The translations under genes and the position numbers were made by a program. From a virus: a stretch of DNA of 64,000 bases. Location: positions 45,520 through 109,519 of the IMG/VR virus record IMGVR_UViG_3300035661_000018. One strand, written 5' to 3'. The notes under the pieces are model-generated. The model searched no databases. It had not been told where the DNA came from and was given only the letters and a program-made list of their open reading frames with translations. Positions 51,767-60,484 of the stretch are shown here, piece after piece (position 1 is the first letter of the stretch; each line of letters opens with the position of its first letter).

Positions 51767-52861
51767 ATGACGCAATTCCACCTCCTGCGTGGTTCTTCGG
51801 TCGAAGCCAAGGCCGTCTCCACTGGTTCTGGGAAGGACCGCAAGGTACTCGCCGAGATCGAGATCGACGGCAAGTTCCAACACCGCTTCACGCCGCAGTC
51901 GCGCGTGTCGAAGCACCTCGAGATCATGACGCCCAAGGATCTCAGTGCCCGTCTCTCGGGCGGCTCGTTCTTCTTCATCGACGAAGAGGACGGCGAAGGT
52001 CCGAAGATGGTTGACTTCCGCGACGGCCAATACCACGGGTTCATCCACACCGATGAGTCTGTCGGCAAGTTCATGGAAGTGCTCGGCTTCACTCACCGCA
52101 ACACGATCCCGCTCCACCGTCGCAAGCGGAACGCCAGTGAAGACGTCACCGACGTCGTGCTCCGTCGCGAGTGGTCGAACGGCGAAATCGAGGTCCCTGG
52201 TTACCAGTCCGGCGGCCAGTTCAACTCGCGCCTGTCGTTCGTCTGGAATCCGTACGTCAAGACGATCAATAGCACGTTCGACCTCGTCCGTCTGATCTGC
52301 ACCAACGGTGCGGTTGGCCTGACGTCGTTTCTGAACACGAAGATTCCTCTGCAGAACCGCTGGGAGGAGCACCTGGACATCGCGTCGCGCCAGATCCAGA
52401 ACAAGGTCAGCTCGATCGTGGTCGAACGCGTCCAGCGGATGATCGAGGAACGTGCGTCTGTCGGCGAGTGCCTGCTGCTCGAGCAGCACATTTTCGATCG
52501 GTTGTACTCGCCGACTCCGAAGTCGGATAACGAGCGTGAGCGTCTGCTGGCGCTGCTGTCCGCCGTGTCGCCGCAAGCGCACATGAGCCAGGTGTACCGT
52601 GAGGAAGTGTTCCTCAACAAGGCACTCGCTGCTCAAGTGCAGGGCCACCTGTCGCACTTCGATCTGTGGAACATCGCGACCGAAGTGCGCACGCACACTG
52701 GATCGTCCGCTAACAGCTCGGATAACGCGCTGGACAAGCTGGCCAACAGCCTGATGTTCGACGTGGAAGACAACTACTCGCTGTCGAACGCGCGGATGAG
52801 CGCGCCGTCGCTCAGCTCGTTCGCTGACCCCGAAAGGGCTTTTTATGGGACGTTGAACTGA
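51767..52861 (+). CDS. DUF932-like early protein
   Basis: 364 residues. SFVWNPYVKTINSTFDLVRLICTNGAVGLTSFLNTKIPLQNRWEEHLDIASRQI resembles the core of DUF932 phage/plasmid proteins (xxxNSHDGSxxxxxxxxxxRxVCTNG). N-terminal part is beta-rich and basic. C-terminal Ser/Asn-rich end (ASSANSSDNALDKLANSLMF). Higher GC and a strong promoter suggest high early output. Function of the family is unknown; related proteins are often linked with DNA metabolism. Confidence 0.5.
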   Translation: MTQFHLLRGSSVEAKAVSTGSGKDRKVLAEIEIDGKFQHRFTPQSRVSKHLEIMTPKDLSARLSGGSFFFIDEEDGEGPKMVDFRDGQYHGFIHTDESVGKFMEVLGFTHRNTIPLHRRKRNASEDVTDVVLRREWSNGEIEVPGYQSGGQFNSRLSFVWNPYVKTINSTFDLVRLICTNGAVGLTSFLNTKIPLQNRWEEHLDIASRQIQNKVSSIVVERVQRMIEERASVGECLLLEQHIFDRLYSPTPKSDNERERLLALLSAVSPQAHMSQVYREEVFLNKALAAQVQGHLSHFDLWNIATEVRTHTGSSANSSDNALDKLANSLMFDVEDNYSLSNARMSAPSLSSFADPERAFYGTLN

Positions 52862-52879
52862 GCACCCACCTGCTGGGCT

Positions 52880-52906
52880 GAAAGCCGCCTCCGGGCGGCT
52901 TTCCCT
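52880..52906 (+). terminator. rho-independent terminator
   Basis: AAAGCCGCC-TCC-GGGCGGCTTT stem at the end of 51767-52861. Confidence 0.85.
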
Positions 52907-52907
52907 T

Positions 52908-53160
52908 TGCCTGATCCGTCTAGCTGATTCGGCAAGCTATAACGGGGATTTCCTACGATGAAAGCTGCTGTGTAGAAAAACGATCTATGATGGCGCCATC
53001 ATAGATCGTTTACCCTAACGCAACCGTTGATAGCGAAGGGTTGTCACCCTTACAGGTCTGTGACGACCTGAACGAGGACTACGAAGATCACCTGGTCGTC
53101 CAGTGCACGCGTTCCGACGGAGATGCCCATTCGCTCCGTTTAGGGTTAACGATAACTATG
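52908..53160. other. gene-poor stretch with a perfect palindrome
   Basis: No ORF with a start and SD is seen. A stretch from about 53021 is open in one frame (EGLSPLQVCDDLNEDYEDHL) and ends at 53164, but it has no start codon, so it may be the tail of a lost gene. It holds the palindrome at 52978-53011. Confidence 0.5.
52978..53011. repeat. 34-base perfect palindrome
   Basis: AAACGATCTATGATGGC followed directly by its exact complement. Followed by TACCC. Could be a two-way terminator (A and T ends), an operator or a replication-related cruciform. Confidence 0.8.
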
Positions 53161-53161
53161 T

Positions 53162-53167
53162 TATGAT
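53162..53167 (+). promoter_or_regulatory. promoter -10 box
   Basis: TATGAT with TAGGGTTAACG upstream, 37 bases before the barrel gene. The TAGGGTTA element also precedes rIIA. Confidence 0.55.
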
Positions 53168-53203
53168 ACTCATCTTTTCAACTCCTCTATAAGGAATATC
53201 ACC

Positions 53204-53779
53204 ATGAAGATCAAACTGATCGCTGCCATTCTGGCGCTCGCCTTCTCGTCCGCTCACGCTGCCTCGACCACTGTCGGCGTTGAGTACGACTACAACCACA
53301 GCATGAACAACATGCACACGCACTACTTCGCCGCCGGCGTGACCGAATCGTTCGACAACTTCAGCGTCGACGGGTGGGTGCAATCGCAGCGCTTAACTGA
53401 CGGTGCCTCACCGGTCGACAACATCAACGGCTGGGAGGTCGGCGTGTCCCACACGTTCGCACTGCCGAAAGACTTCACGCTGTACGGCCGCACCGCGATC
53501 GGCACGTTCCACGGCATTGGCCCGTCGGACGGCATCGCCAACTACTCGCTGACGACCGCCGAAGTCGGCCACCGCCTGAATGGCCACACGCTCGGCTACG
53601 CCAGCTACAGCTACACGCTCGGTCTGAACGATTTCGCTATCCCGGTGATCCGCCGCTGGCAAGTCGGCGTGGACACTGAGCTGACCAAGAACTTGACGGT
53701 TCGCACTGGCTACTCGATGCAGCGCGCGAACAATCAGGTCTACAATGGCCTGGTCGTCGTGACGTCGTACACGTTCTGA
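53204..53779 (+). CDS. outer-membrane beta-barrel protein
   Basis: 191 residues. Signal peptide MKIKLIAAILALAFSSAHAA. The mature chain is alternating amphipathic strands with many aromatic girdles (VGVEYDYNHSMNN; FTLYGRTAIGTFHG; LGYASYSYTLGL) and ends SYTF, the C-terminal Phe needed for BAM-mediated insertion. About eight strands, so OmpX/OmpW-like. GC-rich third positions suggest host origin. Early-type promoter. It may alter the host surface to block other phages or act as a pore; inferred. Confidence 0.75.
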   Translation: MKIKLIAAILALAFSSAHAASTTVGVEYDYNHSMNNMHTHYFAAGVTESFDNFSVDGWVQSQRLTDGASPVDNINGWEVGVSHTFALPKDFTLYGRTAIGTFHGIGPSDGIANYSLTTAEVGHRLNGHTLGYASYSYTLGLNDFAIPVIRRWQVGVDTELTKNLTVRTGYSMQRANNQVYNGLVVVTSYTF

Positions 53780-53784
53780 CCAAC

Positions 53785-53925
53785 GTGTCCCACTCGTTGC
53801 CTAACTTCAGCCGCATGTTGACGGCTGAACAGATCCAAGATCGCTTGCAACGGTTTTGGGACAGCAATGAACAGGATTGGAGCGTATTCGACGACGTTCC
53901 AATCCTGTTCAGCACGTCTGTGTGA
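53785..53925 (+). CDS. small protein
   Basis: 46 residues from GTG, or 36 from ATG 53815 (MLTAEQIQDRLQRFWDSNEQ). Amphipathic helix and acidic strand. Between the barrel gene and pnuC. SD weak. Confidence 0.4.
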   Translation: MSHSLPNFSRMLTAEQIQDRLQRFWDSNEQDWSVFDDVPILFSTSV

Positions 53926-53974
53926 TGTATCCGCACAGAATCCGTATGATCAACCTTTCCCTTGAGGTGCTCCC

Positions 53975-54586
53975 ATGATCTTTGGCATGTCCTACTTGGA
54001 AATCGCAGCGAACATGATGACAGTCGTCTGCATCCTGCTCGCCGGTCGTAACAATATCCACACGTGGTGGACTGGCATCGTTGCCTGTGTGCTGTTCGGT
54101 GTGCTGTTCTACCAGTCACAGCTGTACGCAGACGTCACGCTGCAGGTGTTCTTCATCGCGACGAGCGTGATCGGTTGGTACGCTTGGGCAACGAAGGGAC
54201 CGGAAGCTGCTGGTCTCCCAGTCAACAAAGCAGACGCGGGTCTGCTGCGGATGGCTGTGATTGGCGGTGCCGCTGTCTGGCTCGGATACAGCTTCCTGCT
54301 GCACAAGTTCACGAACGCGTACCTCCCGTTTGTTGACGGCGCGGTGATGGTTCTCAGCATCATCGCACAATTGCTGTTGATGCGCCGGTCCGTTGAGAAT
54401 TGGCCGACGTGGGTGCTGGTCAACATCATCAGCGTGCCGTTGTACATGTTGAAGGACCTGAAGCTGACTGCGTTCTTGTACTTCGTGTTCCTGATCAACG
54501 CAGGGATCTCGTGGAAGCACTGGCTTAATCTGTTCGACGACCAGCGCACCACTCCCACTGAAGCGCAAGCTGCGCTCGGCGTGTGA
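53975..54586 (+). CDS. pnuC: PnuC nicotinamide riboside transporter
   Basis: 203 residues, about seven membrane spans. Family motifs: GRNNIHTWWTGIVACVLFGVLFYQSQLYADVTLQVFFIATSVIGWYAW (WWxGIxxxxL...LYxDxxLQxFFxxxxxxGWxxW) and NWPTWVLVNIISVPLYMLKDLKLTAFLYFVFL (WxxWxxxNxxSxxLYxxKxLxxTAxLY). It brings nicotinamide riboside through the inner membrane. The next gene is NadR-like, so this is an NAD salvage pair. SD GAGGTG. Confidence 0.9.
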   Translation: MIFGMSYLEIAANMMTVVCILLAGRNNIHTWWTGIVACVLFGVLFYQSQLYADVTLQVFFIATSVIGWYAWATKGPEAAGLPVNKADAGLLRMAVIGGAAVWLGYSFLLHKFTNAYLPFVDGAVMVLSIIAQLLLMRRSVENWPTWVLVNIISVPLYMLKDLKLTAFLYFVFLINAGISWKHWLNLFDDQRTTPTEAQAALGV

Positions 54587-54600
54587 AATAGGAGATGGCC

Positions 54601-55644
54601 ATGTACAAGACGGGCTTTGTCGTAGGTAAGTTCTCGCCTCTGCACAATGGCCATCTCCATCTGATCAATCAAGCTGCACGGCAGTGCGAACGACTAATCG
54701 TCCTCAGCTACTCGTTTCCGGAATTGCCTGGCTGTTCCGCTGAAGTGCGCAGGCAATGGCTGGCGCAAGTGCAACTGCCCTCCAACGTCGACGTCACAGT
54801 ACTCGATCCAGAGCGGGTGGTTCTCCCCAAGAACGACGCCTCTGATTGGGTTCACCGTGAATTCTGTGCGCACATTCTTCGTGCGCAGCTTGGCACGGAG
54901 GTTGATGCTGTGTTCAGCAGTGAGACCTACGGCCCAGGCCTTGCAGAACACCTCACCCGATCGTTCAACAAAGATCGAATGTACAAAACCAAGGTCGACC
55001 ACGTTATGGTCGACCTTGACCGAACGACGATTCCGGTCAGTGGTACAGCGTGCCGGAATGACCGATTCACGTTGTACACACATACACGCCCTGTCGTCCA
55101 TTCAACGTTCGTTCACCGCGTTGTTCTACTCGGTGGTGAATCGTCAGGCAAGACAACCCTCGCAGTCGAACTGGCACAAGCGTTGGGTACACCGTGGGTT
55201 CCAGAGTACGGTCGCAACTACTGCGACCAGATCGGCGGTGTAGATCGATTGCAACTGCAAGACTTGACGTTGATTGCACGGCGTCAGGTTGCCAACGAAT
55301 TGATGATGGCTCAGTTGTTGTGCCGCACGTTTGAAGCGTTCCAGAAGCCACTAATCTGTGACACCTCTCCGCTGACAACACAGTTCTATTCGGAACAAAT
55401 GTTCGGGACGGTATGCAATGAGCTGCGGCAGCTGGCGCGGCGCCAATATGATCTGACGATCGTATGTGAGCCTTCGTTCCCGTTCGTACAAGACGGAACA
55501 CGTCAAGACGACTCATTCCGCAAGATCGGTCACGAGTGGTATTTGTCGAGCCTCAAGGGCAACGAGTATACTATCGTTAGTGGGTCGGTTGAACAACGCG
55601 TCGAACAGGCCCTTGCTGCGATAAGGCTACTCAATGACAAGTGA
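54601..55644 (+). CDS. nadR: NadR-like NMN adenylyltransferase/nicotinamide riboside kinase
   Basis: 347 residues. N-terminal nucleotidyltransferase: GKFSPLHNGHLHLINQA (HxGH) and IPVSGTACR (ISxT-like). C-terminal kinase: LLGGESSGKTTLAVELAQAL (Walker A), then WVPEYGRNYC, LICDTSPLTTQFYSE. So both steps from nicotinamide riboside to NMN to NAD are covered, as in bacterial NadR, but without its N-terminal HTH repressor. Start ATG 54601 fits SD GGAG; 14 bases after pnuC. Keeps NAD up during infection, or refills it after NAD-depleting defence. Confidence 0.9.
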   Translation: MYKTGFVVGKFSPLHNGHLHLINQAARQCERLIVLSYSFPELPGCSAEVRRQWLAQVQLPSNVDVTVLDPERVVLPKNDASDWVHREFCAHILRAQLGTEVDAVFSSETYGPGLAEHLTRSFNKDRMYKTKVDHVMVDLDRTTIPVSGTACRNDRFTLYTHTRPVVHSTFVHRVVLLGGESSGKTTLAVELAQALGTPWVPEYGRNYCDQIGGVDRLQLQDLTLIARRQVANELMMAQLLCRTFEAFQKPLICDTSPLTTQFYSEQMFGTVCNELRQLARRQYDLTIVCEPSFPFVQDGTRQDDSFRKIGHEWYLSSLKGNEYTIVSGSVEQRVEQALAAIRLLNDK

Positions 55645-55649
55645 ATTAA

Positions 55650-55793
55650 CTGACGAACAAGTCTCTCTTCGGTGAAGACGCGATCAAGCAGGCCCACTGG
55701 CGAGTGGAGTCCGTCAGTCGTGATGCGCAGCAACTCCTACGCGAACGTCTGGAACGGGGCCTGATAGGCATCCAGTTTTCTGCAGACGATTGA
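55650..55793 (+). CDS. small helical protein, CTG start or broken
   Basis: 47 codons: KSLFGEDAIKQAHWRVESVSRDAQQLLRERLERG. The frame opens with CTG after a stop. The ATG at 55634 (MTSELTDEQVSLR) is in another frame and would join it if a base is missing. Function unknown. Confidence 0.35.
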   Translation: MTNKSLFGEDAIKQAHWRVESVSRDAQQLLRERLERGLIGIQFSADD

Positions 55794-55819
55794 TCTGAAT
55801 TTAGGGTTAGTTTATACTG
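55790..55819 (+). promoter_or_regulatory. sigma70-like early promoter
   Basis: TTGATC, 18-base spacer with TTTAGGGTTAG, TATACT, upstream of rIIA. Confidence 0.7.
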
Positions 55820-55841
55820 GGGGTTCAAAAGGATCCCCAGC

Positions 55842-58088
55842 ATGAAAGTCCACCAAGTAGAATTAGAGATTGAACGCTCCGGCATTGAGGCCGAGGGCAA
55901 GTTCAAGATGAAGGCTACGGCCAAGGCGTTTGATATTCTGTCGAGCGCCCTGTACTCAGACAAGATCCTCGCTGTCATCCGCGAGCTCTCTTGTAACGCG
56001 TACGATAGCCACGTTGCTGCTGGGAAGCAGAACGTGCCAATCGAGATTCACCTGCCGACGATGTACGAGCCAAAGTTCTATGTTAAGGACTTTGGTACTG
56101 GTCTGTCACACGAGGATGTGATGGAGATGTACACAACGTACTTTGACTCATCAAAGACGGAGAGTGACGAGTACATCGGCCAGCTTGGCCTGGGCAGCAA
56201 GTCTCCGTTCAGCTACTCAACAACATTCCTTGTTGCTAGCCGGTTCAACGGCACGCTTCGACAGTACACATGCTTCAAGGATGAGAACAACATGCCGTCA
56301 ATCGCTCTGCTTGGTGAGGAACCAACGGAGGTGTGCAATGGTCTGCAAGTGACGCTTGCCGTCCGCACATCCGACTGCGAGAAGTTCCTGACGGCGGCGC
56401 GGAAGGCGTTGATGTACTTCGACCCAGTGCCTGACGTTAAGGGTGTGACGGGGTTCAGGCCATATTCGATGACGCATACGGTGCGTAGTGAAGATTGGCG
56501 AATTCGTGACACAGAGTACTGGGCTGGTATGTCTGGCGCACACGTCGTTCAAGGGTTCGTTACATATCCTGTTGATGCTGAGCAGCTAACAGCTCAGGGA
56601 ATGTCCGCTGTTGCCAGTGCGATCGCTGCAACAGACATTGACATGTATGTGCCGATCGGTAAGGTTGAAACAGCTGCATCACGTGAAGCTCTATCGTATG
56701 ACAAGCGGACCGTTACAAACCTTATCGGGGTGTTCGAGAAGGCAGCCGCAGAGATGAGGCAATCATTCCAGAAGGAATTTGACGCCTGTACGACGCAATG
56801 GCAAGCCGCTAGCTTGCTCGATCGTCTCGGGAACAGTGGAGGCGACAAATTCAAGGCGCTGTTCAAGAAGTTCCATAAGGAGCAGCCATTCACTTGGAAC
56901 GGTGAGGAAGTATCGACCGAGATTGTCCTCAAGCTAGACGCAATCAAGGAAACGCAGGTAATTCGGCAAGGTGTCACCCGACGTCGCTCGTCCACCAAGA
57001 CTGTGATCAACAGCACGTGGCACCCTGCAACATCCTCAGCACTGCACGTATTTAACCTGCAGGCGAACACGTTTGTTGTGTTTGACGACATGCCAAAGAA
57101 TGCCGTTGAGACGCTCCGCACATGGATCTCCAACCGCCCTCAAGAGGGAGGACGAGCGGCATCAGCTATCGTCCTCCGTCCTGTGACGAAGACACAGTAC
57201 AACCAAGCTGAAATGGATGCGATCGTTGATGCTCTTGGGGGGCCTCCTGCGATCAAAGTGTCTGCAATGCCTCAGGTCGTACGACACACCAACCGCTCGT
57301 CCTCGTCTGAGCACTCGTCTCGAAGCCGCCGCAAGAAGACGGAGAAGTTGGTGTGGAACGGATTCAGAACATCGGAGCGCCCAGGCCAGCGGAAGTTCTC
57401 GTATCTAACGTGGGAAACAAAGGAGATTGACCTCAACGCAGGAGGCTTCTACGTTGAGATTGAGCGTCACAGCGTCTTGTCTCAACACGGCGTAGATGGT
57501 GTGTATATGCAGGAGATCGTCAAGCTTGGCCGAGCGTTGGGATACATTGATGAAGATGTCGACATCGTTGGTCTGACCCGGAAAGACCTGGAGACCATTG
57601 ATCCCACCATCTGGACAAATGCGTTCGAGTGGGTCAAAAGCGAGTTTTTGCGCAACAACGCAAACGGTGAACTACTAAGTAGGCAGATTGCTGATAGTGT
57701 GTTTTCAGCAATTGGCCACCACGTGCTGACGTTCTTTGTTAAGCCGTGGGACAAAGTCGAACCAAAGCTCGTCGATGGCCCGTTCAAGCGAATGATTCAA
57801 GAGTTGGTTGAGCTGGAGGCCACAGCGGGGAAGTTCCGGTCTCATGACGTGGCAACGTTGATGCAGGTGTTCCGCCAGGCGGCGCCACCGACCGTAGCGG
57901 AGCGAATCCAGGCGATCCAAAAGAAGTGGGAGACGGTGGTCAAGAAGTACGAGATGTTGCAGTACATCAACATGCGGTACTACCTGAACAACGACTCCTT
58001 CAAGACGATTGTTAACTACATTAACCTTGTTGACAGTCAACAAAAATCTGCTGATAGTCAGCAATCACAACAAGAAGGAACAGCATGA
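55842..58088 (+). CDS. rIIA: rIIA-like protein, GHKL ATPase
   Basis: 748 residues. N-terminal GHKL fold: KILAVIRELSCNAYDSHVAAGK (N box, xREhxxNAxDA), YVKDFGTGLSHEDV (G1, DxGxG), IGQLGLGSKSPFSYSTTF (G2). The order and the length (T4 rIIA 725) fit rIIA. Followed by the rIIB-like gene with ATGA overlap, as in T4-like phages. In T4 the pair protects infected cells from exclusion by a resident lambda Rex system. A basic Ser/Arg segment near 490 (SSSSEHSSRSRRKKTEK) is an addition. Early promoter upstream. Confidence 0.88.
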   Translation: MKVHQVELEIERSGIEAEGKFKMKATAKAFDILSSALYSDKILAVIRELSCNAYDSHVAAGKQNVPIEIHLPTMYEPKFYVKDFGTGLSHEDVMEMYTTYFDSSKTESDEYIGQLGLGSKSPFSYSTTFLVASRFNGTLRQYTCFKDENNMPSIALLGEEPTEVCNGLQVTLAVRTSDCEKFLTAARKALMYFDPVPDVKGVTGFRPYSMTHTVRSEDWRIRDTEYWAGMSGAHVVQGFVTYPVDAEQLTAQGMSAVASAIAATDIDMYVPIGKVETAASREALSYDKRTVTNLIGVFEKAAAEMRQSFQKEFDACTTQWQAASLLDRLGNSGGDKFKALFKKFHKEQPFTWNGEEVSTEIVLKLDAIKETQVIRQGVTRRRSSTKTVINSTWHPATSSALHVFNLQANTFVVFDDMPKNAVETLRTWISNRPQEGGRAASAIVLRPVTKTQYNQAEMDAIVDALGGPPAIKVSAMPQVVRHTNRSSSSEHSSRSRRKKTEKLVWNGFRTSERPGQRKFSYLTWETKEIDLNAGGFYVEIERHSVLSQHGVDGVYMQEIVKLGRALGYIDEDVDIVGLTRKDLETIDPTIWTNAFEWVKSEFLRNNANGELLSRQIADSVFSAIGHHVLTFFVKPWDKVEPKLVDGPFKRMIQELVELEATAGKFRSHDVATLMQVFRQAAPPTVAERIQAIQKKWETVVKKYEMLQYINMRYYLNNDSFKTIVNYINLVDSQQKSADSQQSQQEGTA

Positions 58089-59062
58089 ACTCTATGATCC
58101 GTACTCAATCCGGCTTATCGCTGGTAGTCAACAATCAGCCATTCACGATTGACAGCACACACATCAATTACAACGACATTGTTGATGCTATCCGGGAAGG
58201 TCGTTGGAATGATGTTCCCGATCTGGTCTCAATCACCAAGTCGTTGCAAATCCATCTGGCCAAGCCAGAAACCAACGTTCTTGGCCTGCGCGTCGCCAAC
58301 GACCGTTTGTACTACAACAACGAGGGAGTAGAAGGCGTGATCGCTGACCGAATCCTCGCAATGCGTGCTGACGGTTTCGATCTACGCTCAATGGACCTGT
58401 TCCTCGGCAATCTGTACCAAAATCCGTCGAATAAGGCGATCAAGCAGCTATATAGTTGGATGGAGAAGAACGGAATCACGATCTCCGAAGATGGCCATCT
58501 GCTAGCGTACAAGCGTGTGTGTGACGATTATACGTCATTCCACGATGGTGTTACGAAAAACAATGTTGGTCTGATTGTTGAACTGCCTCGCAACAAGTGC
58601 GATGACCGCAGCGAAGTGACATGTTCTACTGGTCTGCATTTCTGCTCACAAGCGTACCTGCCGCACTACTCTGGTGGTGCTGGCCGCGTCCTGTTGTTGA
58701 AGATCAACCCACGCGACGTGGTGTCGATCCCAACGGACTACAACAACGCCAAGGGTCGCGCTTGCAAGTACCTCGTCCTGACAGAACTGCGAAACGATGC
58801 GCGGGCGACAATCGAAGTCAAGCCTGTACTGACGCAGCCTGTTATCCTCGAGGAACGCACGGAAGAGGTCGCTGAAGTTGGCGATTCGTTCAAGGCTGGT
58901 TACGCCGATGGTTATAAGGACGGTCGCGGCAAGAAGGCGTACGGCACATCTGCAAACGGCAACTTCCTCAACGCTGTCGAGGCTGAGACAAGGAACAAGT
59001 ACACGGAAGGTTACCAAGCTGGGCGCGTCGACGGCCGCAACAAGGCACCAAAGGCATACTGA
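58085..59062 (+). CDS. rIIB: rIIB-like protein
   Basis: 325 residues. The central part matches T4 rIIB: LHFCSQAYLPHYSGGAGRVLLLKINPRDVVSIPTDYNNAKGRACKYLVL, and GHLLAYKRVCDDYTSFHDG. A C-terminal region repeats short GY/DGR units (FKAGYADGYKDGRGKKAYG ... YTEGYQAGRVDGRNK). ATGA-coupled to rIIA; both work together at the inner membrane. Confidence 0.88.
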   Translation: MNSMIRTQSGLSLVVNNQPFTIDSTHINYNDIVDAIREGRWNDVPDLVSITKSLQIHLAKPETNVLGLRVANDRLYYNNEGVEGVIADRILAMRADGFDLRSMDLFLGNLYQNPSNKAIKQLYSWMEKNGITISEDGHLLAYKRVCDDYTSFHDGVTKNNVGLIVELPRNKCDDRSEVTCSTGLHFCSQAYLPHYSGGAGRVLLLKINPRDVVSIPTDYNNAKGRACKYLVLTELRNDARATIEVKPVLTQPVILEERTEEVAEVGDSFKAGYADGYKDGRGKKAYGTSANGNFLNAVEAETRNKYTEGYQAGRVDGRNKAPKAY

Positions 59063-59069
59063 CCGAACT

Positions 59070-59077
59070 TGTAAATA
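59070..59077 (+). promoter_or_regulatory. late promoter-like box
   Basis: TGTAAATA 21 bases before the start of the SET-domain gene. Confidence 0.5.
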
Positions 59078-59097
59078 GCCCATAAAATGATGCTAAT

Positions 59098-59330
59098 ATG
59101 AATTGTGAAGTCCGAAGCTCACCAATCCACGGTGTTGGTGTATTTGCGACGCAGCGTTTGAAACGTAATGACTTCCTGATGATGTACACAGGAGAACGAA
59201 TCAATAGTGAAGAGGCAACGCGACGCCACAACATATCCCCGGATGGGTTTATTGACGGGGCGCCGTTGGAGGTAACTACGGCAGCAGTCTGAACCACCTA
59301 TGCAGTCCAAACTGCGCAACCGGGTACTAG
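59098..59330 (+). pseudogene. SET-domain protein, one-base frameshift
   Basis: Codons 1-58: VRSSPIHGVGVFATQRLKRNDFLMMYTGERINSEEATRR.. GFIDGAP, the SET start (SxIHGxGVFAxxxIxxxxxxxxYxGExI). The expected end GNYGSSLNHLCSPNC is present in another frame (GNxxRxxNHxCxPNC), ending at 59330. The break is at GACGGGGCG (59255-59263), where one more G would restore the frame. SET proteins methylate lysine. Late box upstream. Rare in phages. Confidence 0.65.
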
Positions 59331-59341
59331 CTGTGAGGTTG

Positions 59342-59983
59342 TCACACACCTGGGTGCTGGACACCCTGATAGTACATGTCGACTGCGAGTCGGATAGCGG
59401 CTATTCTTAGCTGGTCCTTCTCGTAGATCGACATTTCCTTTTTGCTGTACAGCACGATGTAGCCGGTGACGCGCCCATAGTATGGTGGAATAGGAACACG
59501 ACATGTGGTGTGAATGATGTTCCGCAGACCGTACTGTCTCGTGAAGATGCTTTCGCCAGAGTTACACGTGAACTGATTGCTGAGCAGAGAGGAAATCTCA
59601 GAATTGCTCTCTATGTCAGACGTAAACAACGGCTGCGGCTTTTCGGGGGGGTGTGCAATCTGTTCCTGCACTTTCGCTTCGAGCGCCTTATCATTGAACA
59701 TCCGAAGCATGTTCGTTCGCGTGTTGTGAACCATATCAAAGTTGACAACACCAACAACGTCAATATCTGGATGCGTCTTCAGAAATTGCTGAACGATCAG
59801 TACGCTGTTGGGAGTCAATTCCAAACGATCACCTACTGACATGATAAACGGAGGCGGATTGGATTCCGTCACACTTTGAAAGTACGCTATCTTAGCGCCG
59901 TATAAGATGAAGATCGTTGCCAGCATTACGGCAAAAACGACTGAAGTGACCAACTGCGTCAGCGTGATGTTACGAAACTTCAT
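59342..59983 (-). CDS. membrane-anchored protein
   Basis: 213 residues. One N-terminal membrane span at about 10-30 (LVTSVVFAVMLATIFILYGAKIAYF), the rest outside: SVGDRLELTPNSVLIVQQFLKTHPDIDVVGVVNFD ... TCNSGESIFTRQYGLRNIIHTTC with two Cys. Start 59983 chosen as it removes a polar extension; it overlaps the preceding gene by 14 bases. Looks like a sensor-type periplasmic domain. Function unknown. Confidence 0.55.
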   Translation of the reverse strand: MKFRNITLTQLVTSVVFAVMLATIFILYGAKIAYFQSVTESNPPPFIMSVGDRLELTPNSVLIVQQFLKTHPDIDVVGVVNFDMVHNTRTNMLRMFNDKALEAKVQEQIAHPPEKPQPLFTSDIESNSEISSLLSNQFTCNSGESIFTRQYGLRNIIHTTCRVPIPPYYGRVTGYIVLYSKKEMSIYEKDQLRIAAIRLAVDMYYQGVQHPGV

Positions 59984-60458
59984 GCGAGGGCCCTGCTGTT
60001 GGTTGGACCATAAGTACAATCACGGCTGTTGCTGTCGCCGCAATCGCTGACATGATTCCTGCAATGAACCCAGCGACGTGCCACCATCCACCGTACATAA
60101 TTATACCAATTGATGATGCACTGACAGCCGCTGTTGCAATCAGCTGTGCACCTATCGAGCAAAACACAAACTTCAATGCACGCGATTGCAGTACGGCGCA
60201 GTGGCGGATTGCAGCGATGCCAACGATTAGGTTCATTATCCCTGTGATAATGTGGCCAGCTGTTCGGCCAGAGATGATCCAACCAGTGTCTGATAAGCTG
60301 TAAATGAAATTGATTGGTGGCAACTGGCCAATTGCACCCATTGATACAGGCGTAACAGACAGCAAGCTCGATACAAGAATGCCAAGAATGATCACCTGGA
60401 CCACTAAGATGACAAAGACGGTAGTAGACCAATTGAATGGTGGTGGTGGTCGGTCCAT
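59970..60458 (-). CDS. multi-span membrane protein
   Basis: 162 residues, four membrane spans (TVFVILVVQVIILGILVSSLL; ISGRTAGHIITGIMNLIVGIAAI; FVFCSIGAQLIATAAVSASSIGIIM; VAGFIAGIMSAIAATATAVIVLM). SD AGGA before ATG 60458. Coupled to 59342-59983, so the two probably act together at the inner membrane. A minus-strand late box lies at 60485. Confidence 0.55.
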   Translation of the reverse strand: MDRPPPPFNWSTTVFVILVVQVIILGILVSSLLSVTPVSMGAIGQLPPINFIYSLSDTGWIISGRTAGHIITGIMNLIVGIAAIRHCAVLQSRALKFVFCSIGAQLIATAAVSASSIGIIMYGGWWHVAGFIAGIMSAIAATATAVIVLMVQPTAGPSHEVS

Positions 60459-60484
60459 TAAACACTTCCTAAATTCGTTCTGAT

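Noticed and set aside
51644-52696. 350-residue minus-strand open frame
   Set aside because: Antisense shadow of the DUF932-like gene in GC-rich sequence.
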